A DNA stretch of 64,000 nucleotides from Poecilobothrus nobilitatus (GCA_947095535.1 OX352773.1:129720830-129784829); one strand, 5' to 3'; positions 45,057 through 56,740 are shown, counted from the first letter of the stretch. The notes: a model not told the origin generated them from the letters alone. Translations and numbers: made by a program.

Positions 45057-45639
45057 GCTTAAGTACAGACACTTTTTGTTTAACAGTTACCCGTGTTAGA
45101 TTACCCTCTGGTAGAGGTAGAAATAATAAATATTCAAATTATAAAGAGGAATGCTTAAAAAGGAAAGGAATAATAACAATAAAAAACAGCGATAATTTAT
45201 GTCTACCACGTGCGCTTGTTGTTTCAATAGCTGAAATTGAAAAATTTATTGAATATGAAAAAATTCGAAAAAATATAGGAAAACTTTAATAGCAAACTTT
45301 AATAGCTTTAAAATTATTAAAAACATCAAAAAAAACAATTCCATCTGAAGGTTGCGGAATTCGTGAATTGAATCAATTTCAAAAATTTTTACATAAACAC
45401 AAAATTGTTATATATAAATACGGAGCAAGGGGTGCAGAAGTAATATTTGAAGAATTTAATAATGGAAAAAAAATTAACTTGCTATACCATAATAATCATT
45501 ATAATGTAATAACTTCGCTCACAACTGCTTTTTGCACAGCATTTTATTGTGAAGAATGTCATATTCCGTATTCTAAAAAAAATGAACATAGGTGTTCGAA
45601 AAGTTGTCCTTGCTGTCAAAACTCACCTGCTTGTTCAAT

Positions 45640-46262
45640 TAATGTTAAAAATATTTTATGTATGTAGTGCAATCGCGCATTTCGTGGTCAATCATGTTTT
45701 GAAAATCATAAGGCTTCCAGTTCAAAAAATAGAAGCACCTGTGAAGAAATGAGGAAATGCAAATCTTGTTTTAAAGTTCATAAAAGTTGTAGGATTCATA
45801 TATGTGGTGAATATTTTTGTAAAATTTGCGATAATCATGTTCCTGAAAACCATAAATGCTTCATTCAGCAAGACAAAACAAAAATAAATTTTGAAAACTG
45901 CATTTACGTATTTTATGATTTAGAAACAAGACAAGAAGAAATTAACTCTACAAAAATAAAAGAACATGTTCCAAGTCTATGTGTGGCTCAACTGAGATGC
46001 TTTAAATGTATAAACATTGATTCTCTATACTTCTGTCAAAAATGTAAATTAAGAGAAAGAATTTTTAAAACGAAAAATGTGATAGAGGATTTAATGGAAT
46101 TTATTTTAAAATTAAGAAAGGAATTCAAAAAGATTGCCATAATTGCTCATAATGGGCAGGCGTTTGACCATCAGTTAATTGTGAATTATATACTCAATAA
46201 AACTGTACTTGAACCAAAGTTAATTATGCGAGGTACAAAAATTATTGTTATGATAATTGATA
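45640..46262 (+). repeat. polB segment duplicated at 48050-48669
   Basis: About 620 bp, from AATTAATGTTAAAAATATTT to TTATGATAATTGATA, recurs downstream with only four or five substitutions. Confidence 0.95.
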
Positions 46263-48049
46263 ATATTAAATTTATTGATTCTATGAACTACTTTCCTATG
46301 GCCTTGGCAAAATTACCGAAAGCTTTTAATTTATCGATCAATTAGAAAAAGGGTTATTTTCCACATCTATTTAATAAATTGGAAAATGAAAATTACATTG
46401 GCACACTTCCAGCAATTAAATACTATAACTCTAATACAATGAAAGCAGATGAGCGTAATGAATTTTTAATGTGGTATGAACAAAATAGAAACTCAGAATT
46501 TAATATGGAGAAAGATATTTTAGAATACTGTAAAAATGATGTTGAAATTCTAACTAAAGCATGTCTGGTTTTCAGAAATTTTTTTTTAGAAGAATGTAAT
46601 GTTGAACCGTTTTTAGAAGCAACAACAATAGCTTCCGCCTGTAATCTTGCATATAGAGGAAACTTTCTCAAATCGAATACTATAGGAATTATACCAAGAA
46701 AAGAGTATAGGATGGTAGACAATCAGTCAAAAATTGCCATGTAATGGCTTATTTGGGAAAAAGATTTGAGAAAAATTGATTTGAAATGTGCATTTAATGG
46801 AAAAGAAAAACAAATCTGAAATGTTAAAATCGATGGATTTTGCGAAGAGACTAAAGAAATATTTGAATTTTACGGTTGCTATTATCATGGACATCCAAAA
46901 TGTTTAACAAACCAAAGGGACATACCATTACATGATAACTCTGGCGATACTTTGAATGTACGATATGAAAAAACATTAATGAGATCAGAGTTTATAAAAT
47001 CATGTGGATATAAAGTTATTGAGATGTGGGAATGTGAATTCCGGGAGCTAATGAGACAGAATGAAAATATGAGATATTTAGAAAATCATTCATTAACTAA
47101 TTTATTTCCTTTAAATCCTCGTGATGCATTTTATAGCGGAAGAACGGGAAATACTTACACATATTATAAATATAAACAAGGAGAAAAAATTAAATACATA
47201 GATGTATGTTCCTTATACCCATATGTTTGCAAACGAGGAAAATTTCCCATAAACCATCCTAAGATTTATGTTGGAGAAGATACTTGCTCCAAGTTAAACA
47301 TAATGACTATTGACGGTATTATTAAATGTAAAATCTTACCACCAACAAATCTATTACAACCCGTGTTACCTGTCAAACAAAATAATAAATTGATGTTCTC
47401 ACTATGTAACACTTGTAGTGAATAAAAATATCAAGGAAAATACTGTGAACATACAGACGATGAAAGAGCATTAGTAGGAACTTGGGTAATTGATGAAATT
47501 GAGAAAAGCAATTGAAAAAGGGTATAAACTTTTAAATATTTATGAAGTTTGGGAATACGAAACAGTAAAATATGACAATTGCAATGGTATTGATGGTTTA
47601 TTCACTAAAATGATGAATAAATTTATAAAGATTAAAGAAGAAGCTTCTGGGTGGCCAATAAAATGTCAAATTCAAAAAGAAAAGGAAGAATATATTGATA
47701 GTTTTTTTGAAAAGGAAGAAATTAAATTAGAATACGATAAAGTAGTTAATAACCCTGGTTTAAGATCTTTTGCTAAGATTATTTTAAATTCATTCTGGGG
47801 AAAATTTGGGCAAAGAGAAAATCAACAACAAACCAGCATTATAAATAAACCTTTTAAACTTTATGAGTTAATAACAAACCCTTCTGTTGAAGTATGTTAT
47901 ATATTTCCAGTAAATGAAGAAACATAGTGATTAGCCGGAAATATAAAGAAGAAGCAGCAACTTCTTTATCTACTGTCAACGTAAGTATCGCTGCTTATAC
48001 AACAACACATGCTCGTCTTCAACTTTACAGTTTAATTTATTAATAATTA

Positions 48050-48669
48050 ATGTTAAAAATATTTTATGTATGTAGTGCAATCGCGCATTTCGTGGTCAAT
48101 CATGTTTTGAAAATCATAAGGCTTCCAGTTCAAAAAATAGAAGCACCTGTGAAGAAATGAGGAAATGCAAATCTTGTTTTAAAGTTTATAAAAGTTGTAG
48201 GATTCATATATGTGGTGAATATTTTTGTAAAATTTGCGATAATCATGTTCCTGAAAACCATAAATGCTTCATTCAGCAAGACAAAACAAAAATAAATTTT
48301 GAAAACTGCATTTACGTATTTTATGATTTAGAAACAAGACAAGAAGAAATTAACTCTACAAAAATAAAAGAACATGTTCCAAGTCTACGTGTGGCTCAAC
48401 TGAGATGCTTTAAATGTATAAACATTGATTCTCTATACTTCTGTCAAAAATGTAAATTAAGAGAAAGAATTTTTAAAACGAAAAATGTGATAGAGGATTT
48501 CATGGAATTTATTTTAAAATTAAGAAAGGAATTCAAAAAGATTGTCATAATTGCTCATAATGGGCAGGCGTTTGACCATCAGTTAATTGTGAATTATATA
48601 CTCAATAAAACTGTACTTGAACCAAAGTTAATTATGCGAGGTACAAAAATTATTGTTATGATAATTGAT
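48050..48669 (+). pseudogene. polB: Second copy of polB exonuclease region, cut by Polinton B
   Basis: It repeats 45640-46262 (CKSCFKVYKSCRIHICGEYF, FYDLETRQ, IAHNGQAFDHQ) almost exactly. The match breaks at GATAATTGATA, where the original continues ATATTAAATTTATTGATTC but this copy passes into AGTAGTATGTATATGCC, the left end of Polinton B. It is therefore the insertion target of B, from a near-identical second Z-type polB. Confidence 0.85.
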
Positions 48670-48735
48670 AGTAGTATGTATATGCCCTTTCAAGGCCAGG
48701 AGGAGCTTTTTAAAAGCTTTTATTATGCCGTTTCA
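48670..48735 (+). repeat. Candidate left terminus (TIR) of Polinton B
   Basis: AGTAGTATGTATATGCCC, then CAGGAGGAGCTTTT and TAAAAGCTTTT, match 18789-18850. The exact left boundary is fixed by the interrupted polB copy: unmatched sequence begins directly after GATAATTGAT. Confidence 0.75.
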
Positions 48736-48829
48736 GCAGTTCAGCAGCTTTAGCTTTTATTCAGCAGTTCTCCTAAATGTATGCAATAAAATTGTGATAA
48801 GTAAAAAGTTTTATGCTTTTGAGTATTTT

Positions 48830-50200
48830 AAATTAAGCTTAGCGGTTAGAATATCAGTTATGTTTAAATTTCAAATTAAAACAGTAATAAGCTAAAGATA
48901 TAGTACTTACTGTTCTTAATTAAATATGAAAAGTTTTTAAAGTTTGGTTTGGTTTAAATACAAAGTTTATATTATCAAAGTTTAAACTTGATTTAATATT
49001 TCCGTGAAAATTGAAAAAAAAGTTTTATAAATTAAAATAAAAAATAAATTTAAGCTATTGAGCTGAATATTCCTAATTAGATATGAAAAGTTTTTTAAGT
49101 TTGGTTTATTTTTAATATTATTAAAGTTTAAGCTTGATTTAATATTTCTGTGAAAAATGAAAAAAAAGTTTTGTAAATTAAAATAAAAAATTAAATAAGC
49201 TTAAGCTATTGAACGAAATATTCTTAATTAGATATGAAAAGTTTATTAAAGTTTAAGCTTGATTTAATATTTACATGAAAAATTAAAAAAAGTTTTATAA
49301 AATAAAAAAATAAACTTAAGCTATTGTGTTGAATATTCTTAATTAGATATGAAAAGATTTTAAAGTTTTGACTTAAATACAAAGTTAATATACAAAACTA
49401 ATATCAATGTTAAAATTCTTCTTCTTCTTCTAAAACGCTTGGTTATGAAACTTAAAACTTGATTTAAAATTGCTGAAATATTTTTATATGTGGGAAGCTA
49501 TGAAAAGTTTTTCAAGCTTTTAGTTTGATTTAAATACAAAGTTATTATAATCAAAGTTTAAACTTGATTTAATATTAACCTGAAAAATTGAAAAAAAGTT
49601 TTAAAAATTTAACCATAAAAAACTTAAGCTATTGTGTTAAAAATTCGAAATTAGTTATAAAAAGTTTTAAAAGTTTGGTTTATATTCAAAATTATTATTA
49701 TCATTAAGTTTAAGCTTAATTTAATAGTTACTTACCTAAAAATTAAAATAGAAAACTTTTTATATTTAAAACAATAATAAGCTTAAGAAGTTAAACTGTA
49801 GTGCTGAGTATTAAAAAGATAATATGAAAAGTTTTTAAAGTAGGGTTTAAATACAAAACTATTATTAGGAAAGTTTAAGCTTGGTTTAAAATTTACTTGA
49901 AAAATTAAAGAAAAGTGTTTTAAATTAATAATATTAAGCTTAAGCTATAGTACTGTTGCAAATTTTCAAACAGATTAGAAAAGTTTTCAAAGTTAATATT
50001 ATTAAAGTTTAGATTTAGATGAATTAATATTTAACTGAAAAGTTAAAAGTTTTTTATGTTTTCAAATTTTAAAAGTTAAGCTGGTTAAAGTGAAGATATG
50101 AAAAGTTTATAAAGTCTTGTTTAAGTAATTATTAAAGTTAAAGCTTTTGGTTTAATATTTATCTGAAAAATTAAAAAAAAAAGTTTTTAAAAAATTGAAA
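48830..50200. repeat. Subterminal ~155-bp repeat array of Polinton B
   Basis: Eight or nine degenerate units contain GATATGAAAAGTTTTTAAAG, TTTGGTTTAAATACAAAGTT and AGTTTAAGCTTGATTTAATA. Units recur about every 150-165 bp (ATGAAAAGTTT near 48926, 49083, 49236, 49346, 49500, 49826 and 50098). Polinton A has only two to three units. Confidence 0.7.
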
Positions 50201-50315
50201 AACACTTTTAATGTGTGTATAATATTTTTTTTTTTTTAAACATCTTTAAATTGTGATTTTTATTATTAATATTAAGCTAACAAAAATTTTATTTTTTTAT
50301 TTTGTTTTTTTACAA

Positions 50316-53300
50316 CTATTGCTTAATGGCATAATGCCCCCAAGCATATGTTTTTATATTATCTTCAGTTACATATCTTTTATTATCTAATGAACTTAAA
50401 GCTACTTTATTTAAATTTTGTATATAAATTGTATGTAAATGTGATCTAAATATTTTCATTTGTTTTAAACAAGTTTCATTTTTTAACAAACAATTTTTAT
50501 AATTATCTAATGTTAAAGAATTGACAACATATTTCTTTATTCCTTTAGCTTTTTTAATAGTTTTATTTTCATATGTTTGAAGGAAATACATTTTAGATTT
50601 TAATCCAATAAATTCAGAAACAATTTTTCCATTAAATTCATCTTTAAAAAGACCCAGAACTTTTTTATTCATTAGAGGAAAATTAAATAAATTGTCGGAT
50701 GGATAATCTGATGTATCAAAACGTTTTGATATTTCATTAAATATGTCAGCGTAAAAATCATCTGTCTGTATAGTATAAATAAAACTGTCAGTGTCTGTAT
50801 AATTTAATAAAACCTTACTACCATATTTAGGTTTAATATAATCATAATGAAAATCATACATAAGAATTTTAGATTGTTCGAGTATCGTAAATCCCAAATA
50901 TATAGGTTTGTCATAATATATATTTGTATGATTAAGCTGAATGGCTATCAAGTTTTCAGTAAATCTAGAATGGCTATGATAATTTGGTTTTGCTATTAGC
51001 GCTCGAGCACCTAAATGTCTTCCTTGACTTTCCCAAGACGTAGCTATTTTGACATTTTTTCTTTTATCTACATTTTCCATTGTTTTACCGAAAACAGCAT
51101 TATTCATTAATTTAAAATAATCTTTTTCAAAAACATTTTTAGCCATTGACCTGTGTGCGTTATTTAAATCAATATATTTTTTTAACCAATTGCTTTGTGT
51201 GAATTTTAGTACTCTATAAATTTTTTTGAGAATCATGCCGTTTCGAAGACATTGTTTTAAATTTCGATAATGAATAATATATTTTCGTTTGTTTGTTAAG
51301 TCAACTAACAGTTTAGGAATTTTACCTTTCGGTGGAACTTTGTTTTCAGCACAAAAAGGAAAATCATTGTGCAAATCATGTAAATGTTGAGGGTAATCTA
51401 AATCCACTTCTAAAACGTAACCAGTTTGCGAATCATCGGCAACTGAAAGCACATCAACATTTTCAGGAGTATCAACCCACTGAAAATCTTTATGTGGTAA
51501 ATATTGTATCATTGCCCACCCATATAAATTGTTAGCATCTTCATATACTATGTATTTAGAAGGTTCGTTTTTTTTATAAGATTCCCCCATAAATTTATTA
51601 TTTGCTACTGAATGTCTAAGTGAGCACTGACTAATTCCACCACGTATCCCTTTTTTAAAAAAATTATACATATCAACATCAGTTAACAACTCTAACTTGA
51701 TATCAGTGTATTTTAACATAGCCGCCCATGACAAACCTGGTGTAGTGTAAAAATTTGCAGGATCTAAAGAATAGATTTTGGCGCATATTTTTCGGAAGTT
51801 TTCAAAAACATCAGTCAAAATAAGTACATCTGTTTTAAGATAAAGTTTAAGATAGTCCCATAAATTTTGACATTTAAAAGTATTCTATACATTAACTGCA
51901 TGAATGTAGTCTTCATCGTAACATGGTGTGTTTGTCATTTGATTGGTAAAATTGTCTTGTGACGGTAAACATGTTTCGTCAAGTCGTTTAATGGAATTTA
52001 AATACTCATAGGGAAAAACCCCCTTTCGAGTCATAAGTATAAATTTTTCATTATTATTGAATTCTTTTTTTATATGAAACAAATCGTTTTCATTTAAATT
52101 TTTGCACAATGAATCAAGGCTAGAAGCCATAAATCTGAAGCTATCAAGAAAACGTAAATAAAATGAATGATTATTATCTATTGTAATTTTTTTAGATAAT
52201 GAAATATAACGTTCTTTATTCAGAGGAATGACACCAATATGTCCATTCACTTCGTTTAGCTCTTTAAATAAAAGATGACAATCATAGCCGGAAAAATTGT
52301 GAAAGAATATTGGGAAAAAATTTGATCGCCTATACAATAAGTTGCAATAAGAATGAGCAGGACTCTATAATTACCAGTAAAGTGACAATGGTCTCTAATT
52401 TTATTATTAAAATCTAAATGCTTACCACATATGTGACACGTTTCTTGAACCAATTGTTGCAGCTGCTCATCCATTGTTAGTGGATTCATCGGCTTTGAAC
52501 TCATAAAGAAGGTTGAATATAATTCACTGCATGTTTCCGTCAATGATTGGATAAATTCCTTAGCACAGTTAGCTCCAACAAATTCTTTGAAACAGCTTAG
52601 ACTATCATCAAAAGAACACTTAATGTAGTACGAGAAAGCTACTGGAACATGTTGATGAATATTTGTTGTTGAAGACATCATCGGATCAGGATTGCATGTT
52701 GCAATAGGCTGTAAAATACTCTCAGCATCAGCATAAATAACAAAAGGTGTTTTCAATTGTTGTTGATAATTCTTAAACTCTAGTGTACTTTTTTCAACAG
52801 ATGGAAGCTTTGTAACTACTTTATTGCATTCGAGTATGTGTAAGTCACGTTGTTGTAATGTATGGAAATGTTGCAAGCACATATTACAAATATAAATTTG
52901 ATGAGTATTCTTTGTTACAGATCGACTTATCAATCTTGATAAATGTTTTATGTAAACAAAATGAAATTTTTCATCCCTTTCCAAAAGCAATAAATTGACA
53001 TGAAACTTTTTTTCATATTTTGTCAAATAAAATGGCCCTACAACCTCATATTTCTTATTAATGACTTCCAGTCCAAACAAATTTATGCTTATGTCATTAT
53101 TAAGTTCTTCGAATAAATTTAATTCAGACAATTTAGCTGGAAATTGCATATTACCAAAATTAAGTTGTAAAACATCGCCAAACTCAAGCTTGACTATGGG
53201 TTGAGAAATGTCACTAATTTTGTATGAAGATGTTCGTTTTGCATGTTCAGCACAAGTTTGTAAGGCTGATACCAAACTCCACTTAAAACAGAAGTTATCA

Positions 53301-54073
53301 TTATTGTTGATATTAATGCAGGCTTTTTTATCTTCTATGTTTTTTGGTAATTTAATATAACTAGAAACGCGGATTGGTTCATATTTATTAATATTTCTTT
53401 CCACGTGTAAAATTCTAATCAACGCCCAGCCACTATCCTTTTCTTGGAAGTTTTCTGCTTGTTGTTGAATAACTTCTTTAGCATTTTCAAAAAAATCATT
53501 AAGATCGTCTGTCTGTGTAATGCTAAACATTCGAGTTTGAAAAGATTTGATTGATATATTTTCAAACTCTTTTTCTGTTGGTTTTATATATTCGCCGAAA
53601 AGTTCAAGATTTACCTTAATGGCATTGTGCTTTTTTAGTGATTGTCTCAACAATTCAATTATATCGGTTTGAGCCTTTTCTAAAAATTGTGATGGGTTTA
53701 ATATGCCTTCATCATCATTATCTCTAATAAATGTTTCTAGTCTATTTTGAAAACATTCATTAATACATCTAACATTAGTTTTAATGAATTCTGCTGCATT
53801 TTTCTTATGTTTATTTGTCCGAATGTGGTAGTTCCACAAATTATTTGAGATGGTTGTTTTGCACTTCTCACAAAATTTTGTATTTTCATAACTTTCTCTG
53901 TGGTTTTTTATATGATCTAATAAAATTCTTTTTCTACTAAATGTTTTTTGACATAAATCACATTTATGTTTTAATTGTGTTCTACATTTATGTCTTTTTA
54001 GATTATCCGATCTTGTAAAAATTTTTTTACACTCATTACATTCTAATTTCATGTTTTTATTTGTTGAATTCAT
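50316..54073 (-). pseudogene. polB: Protein-primed DNA polymerase B, zinc-finger type (B copy, nearly complete)
   Basis: Three frames, 52256-54073, 51885-52337 and 50316-51818, cover the whole protein (about 1,240 codons). N-terminal fingers: CNECKKIFTRSDNLKRH, CDLCQKTFSRKRILLDH. Exonuclease motif I is FVIYADAESIL; a zinc ribbon CHICGKHLDF...RDHCHFTG follows, then FFHNFSGYDCHLLFKEL (II) and YLKLYLKTDVLIL (III). Polymerase motif A is YEDANNLYGWAM, B is LMNNAVFGKTMENV and C is NYTDTDSFIYT, with terminal YAWGHYAIKQ. Only two lesions were seen: a frameshift near 52256-52337 and an in-frame TAG at 51885-51887. The start is the ATG at 54073. Confidence 0.9.
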
Positions 54074-54815
54074 TTTTTTTTTTTGTTTGTTTTTATTTAT
54101 GTAAAACGTTATTATTTCGTAACAAAAATTATTGCTAACTAAAAATGGATTTTAACATAAGATCATATATATATTTTTAAAAACCACCCCCCGGTAAATA
54201 CATTTAAAAAGCTCACTATGAATTTACTTACTGTAACTTATTAATTCTGCAACAATGTTGCATCGTATTAGCATATTAACTGTTTCTTTTATGTTTTTTT
54301 TTTTTTTTTTTTAGAAAGGCAACCTTACTATTCTAATCATAAAAATAAATAAATCTATAAAAAGTTGTTGAGACACTACATCAACTGTCACATCCTTGAC
54401 AACTATTTAATTTATATTATATTTTTCAAATACTGCAACAATGTTGCATCGTATTAGCATATTAACTTGTTTAGAAAGGCGTGCTCGCATTACTATTCTA
54501 ATCATAAAATAAAATAAATCTATAAAAAAATGTTTTTTTGGCACAGCGCAGCTGCAGCAACCTTCATAACTTTTTAATTTATACGATATTTTTCAAATAC
54601 GGCAAAATTGTTGTATCGTATTAGAATATCAACTTAAAAAAAAAAAAAAAAAAAATCTTTTACAGATTTGATATCAATTAGAGCAACAAAAACAAAACAA
54701 AAAATTCCTTAATTGCATAATGAGTTAGTTATTTGGTTTTTTTTTTTGTTTTTTTTAAAGATAATTTTATGTTTTCAAAAACAAAAAAAAAAAAAACTTG
54801 TGATTGTATACTAAT
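54074..54815. promoter_or_regulatory. polB upstream region with three palindromic core repeats
   Basis: TGCAACAATGTTGCATCGTA followed by TTAGCATATTAAC occurs at 54248 and 54434, and a weaker GGCAAAATTGTTGTATCGTA at 54601. The units are about 170-185 bp long, share CTAATCATAAAA and TAAATCTATAAAAA, and carry A or T runs. No gene is present. It lies between polB and the divergent spliced gene. Confidence 0.5.
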
Positions 54816-56115
54816 GGGTGTTCAAAATTGAGGTATCATTTTAATTTTAATAAAAAAAGACTTTTTTTTTGAAATATTAAATATATTTTTATTTTAATTT
54901 ATTACAAATAGGTTCCGGTTAATAATGAAAACTTATGTCGGCCAAGTGGCCCCCTCTACTACTTCGGCAGGCTTCCAATCTTTTACCAAAATTCTGAATC
55001 ACGTTGTTCAATAAACTGTTCTCAATGGTTGAAATCTGCTCGATAATGTTGTTTTTAAGCTCTTGAATTGTTGTGGGATTATTGCTGTACACTTTCGATT
55101 TCACAAAACCCCACAAAAAAAAATCCAACGGTGTCAAATCACATGATCTTGGTGGCCACATCACTCCTCCTCTACGAGAAATAATGCTATCTTCGAACTT
55201 TTCCTTCAAAAGATCCATTGTTTCTCTTGCTGTGTGGCAAGTGGCACCGTCCTGATGAAATCACATATTCTCTACGTCCAAATCATCAATTTCCCGCCAC
55301 AAAAAGCTTCGGATCATCTCCCTGTAGCGATTTCCATTGACCGTAATCGCATTTCCATTTGCGTTTTCAAAAAAATATGGTCCGATGATTCCTCCTGACC
55401 ACAAACCACACCAAACCGTAACTTTTTGTGGATGTACTGGTTGCTCTAAGATAACCCTTGGATTATCTTTACCCCAAATGCGGCAATTCTGTTTATTGAC
55501 GTAGCCATTGAGCTGGAAATGAGCTTCGTCGGTGAAGATTATTCTGTTAAAAAAATTCTCATTTTCTTCTTGTTTTTCGATTGCCCAAGAAACGAATTGC
55601 CGACGTAATGCATGGTCAGTTGGTTTTAATTCTTGCGTCAGCTGGATCTTATTAGCCTTTAAATGGAGATCACGATGCAAAATGTTGAATAATGTGGATG
55701 GTTTGATGTATAATTGCTGCGAACGATGACGAATGGAAGTTTTTGGATCTTCTTCAACACTTCTGCTCACAGCTGCTACATTCTCGGTTGAACGGCCACT
55801 ACGTTGATAAATGTTGCCTCTGTTATCAAGAACAGATCCAGTTTCTAGAAATTTATCAACCATCAGCTTGATGGCACGATTTGTTGGAGCATTTTCTCTA
55901 CCAAATTTTGTTCAAAATTTCCTAATTACATCTTGAAAATTTTTACCATTTTCAAAAAATGTTGTAATAACAAAAACACGCTGTTCCTTCGTGTAACGTT
56001 CCATATTAACTAACCGGAATGTATTTAGAATATACCTAAAGAAATCTCGTATAAAAATTCCAGTTAGAAAAAAAATGGCGGCAAAATCAAAATGATACCT
56101 CAATTTTGAACACCC
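54816..56115 (-). mobile_element. DD41D mariner-like element, complete TIRs (B copy)
   Basis: The left GGGTGTTCAAAATTGAGGTA (54816) and right TACCTCAATTTTGAACACCC (ending 56115) are perfect inverted repeats. Similarity extends to about 33 bp with one mismatch. Length 1,300 bp. The right flank begins TATATA; the left flank is CTAAT, so the expected TA duplication is not exact. Confidence 0.9.
54919..56004 (-). pseudogene. Tc1/mariner transposase, DD41D (rosa-like)
   Basis: 361 codons from MERYTKEQRV at 56004. The helix-turn-helix region includes KLMVDKFLETGSVLDNRGN. Catalytic residues are D in IIFTDEAHFQLNG, D in FHQDGATCHTA and D in LTPLDFFLWG. I count 41 residues between the second and third, the spacing of the DD41D (rosa) group. 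All pieces share one frame. Only two in-frame TGA codons break it: at 55909-55911 (in RKF-TKFGRE) and 55258-55260 (where the A copy has W before FQQDG). It is recently inactivated. Confidence 0.9.
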
Positions 56116-56241
56116 TATATATAGTAGGGATGTGATGTATAAAGTTTTTCATATATAAAAAGAACAATTTTCCTTTAATATCATTAGAAATTATTTACTT
56201 TATTAAGTATATACATAACATTACAAAGTAAAACAAACAAT

Positions 56242-56667
56242 ATGGTAAGATATTTGTTTTCTTTTTATTTTTAATTTTCTATTTTCTATTTTTTTAATAT
56301 GAAATAGGCTGCCTTTTTAAAAAATTTAATGGAATTGGGAGTGGGTTCAAGTGAAAAATATCAAAATATTGATATTTTACAACAAAATAAAATATACGAG
56401 GTGATTTCCTGGCGCTTTTTAGAGACGAAAAGAGGTCAAACGGTGGTGCTTTGCGAGGTAGAAGATCCACTAACCAATGAAAAAATTATATTTTTCATGC
56501 CGGACAGGTTTTCAAAAAAAGTAACAAACGAACCAGAATTAGAGGAATTGAATAGAGCGCAGTTTTATTTCAAATTTTTGGGACGGGATAAAGACAGACG
56601 AAATATGGCATTATTTCAATTAATTCCATCGATTGATATCGATTCACAAGAAAAATTTTCGAAATAA
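56242..56667 (+). CDS. Small spliced OB-like Polinton protein, intron after ATG (B copy)
   Basis: ATG at 56242-56244 is followed directly by GTAAGA; the acceptor GAAATAG ends at 56307, giving a 63-nt intron. Exon 2 (56308-56667) reads AAFLKNLMELGVGSSEKYQN, NKIYEVISWRFLETKRGQTV, EKIIFFMPDRFSKKV and FYFKFLGRDKDRRNMALFQL. The 120-residue product is open to TAA. The beta-rich pattern resembles small OB-fold proteins, and position (divergent from polB) would suit a replication helper such as a single-strand DNA-binding protein; both are inference. The A copy has the same intron. Confidence 0.6.
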
Positions 56668-56740
56668 ATAAACTTTAAGATTAAAAATTTAATTTGCTTT
56701 TTTTTTTTTTGATTTATTTTGAAAGAAAAGGAAAAAATTT

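Larger units (their letters stand above)
33405..48045 (+). mobile_element. Polinton/Maverick element Z (interrupted by a LINE, 3' truncated)
   Basis: Gene order is small RDRSRF gene (-), DLQF gene (-), ATPase, pX-like, KW-LY/TQT, penton fused to MCP, CAL, protease, 170-residue gene (all +), acidic gene (-), integrase (+), Q-rich gene (-), polB (+). It is a different polB lineage from Polintons A and B, while the capsid block is homologous. A LINE is inserted in polB (42064-44970), and polB ends before motif C at about 48045. Terminal repeats were not found. Confidence 0.85.
44971..48045 (+). pseudogene. polB: DNA polymerase B, second lineage (Z copy), truncated before motif C
   Basis: After QSNSEG and a predicted 65-nt intron the gene reads LSTDTFCLTV, VRLPSGRGR and NLCLPRALVV. 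A Cys-rich region follows (FYCEECHIPY, CPCCQNSPAC, CKSCFKVHKSC). Exonuclease motifs are FYDLETRQ (I), IAHNGQAFDHQ (II) and YCKNDVEIL (III). Polymerase motif A is YIDVCSLYPYV, and motif B is LNSFWGKFGQREN. The sequence ends after TTHARLQLYS-like text at about 48045, so motif C (YxDTDS) is missing. Stops lie at about 45288, 45665, 46343, 46742, 46817, 47423 and 47925. Confidence 0.85.

Noticed and set aside
46423..46722. 99-codon minus-strand ORF
   Set aside because: Shadow of polB on the plus strand.
54816..56115. Mariner as cargo carried by the Polinton family
   Set aside because: The two copies are at different positions relative to polB, so they are separate insertions rather than inherited cargo.
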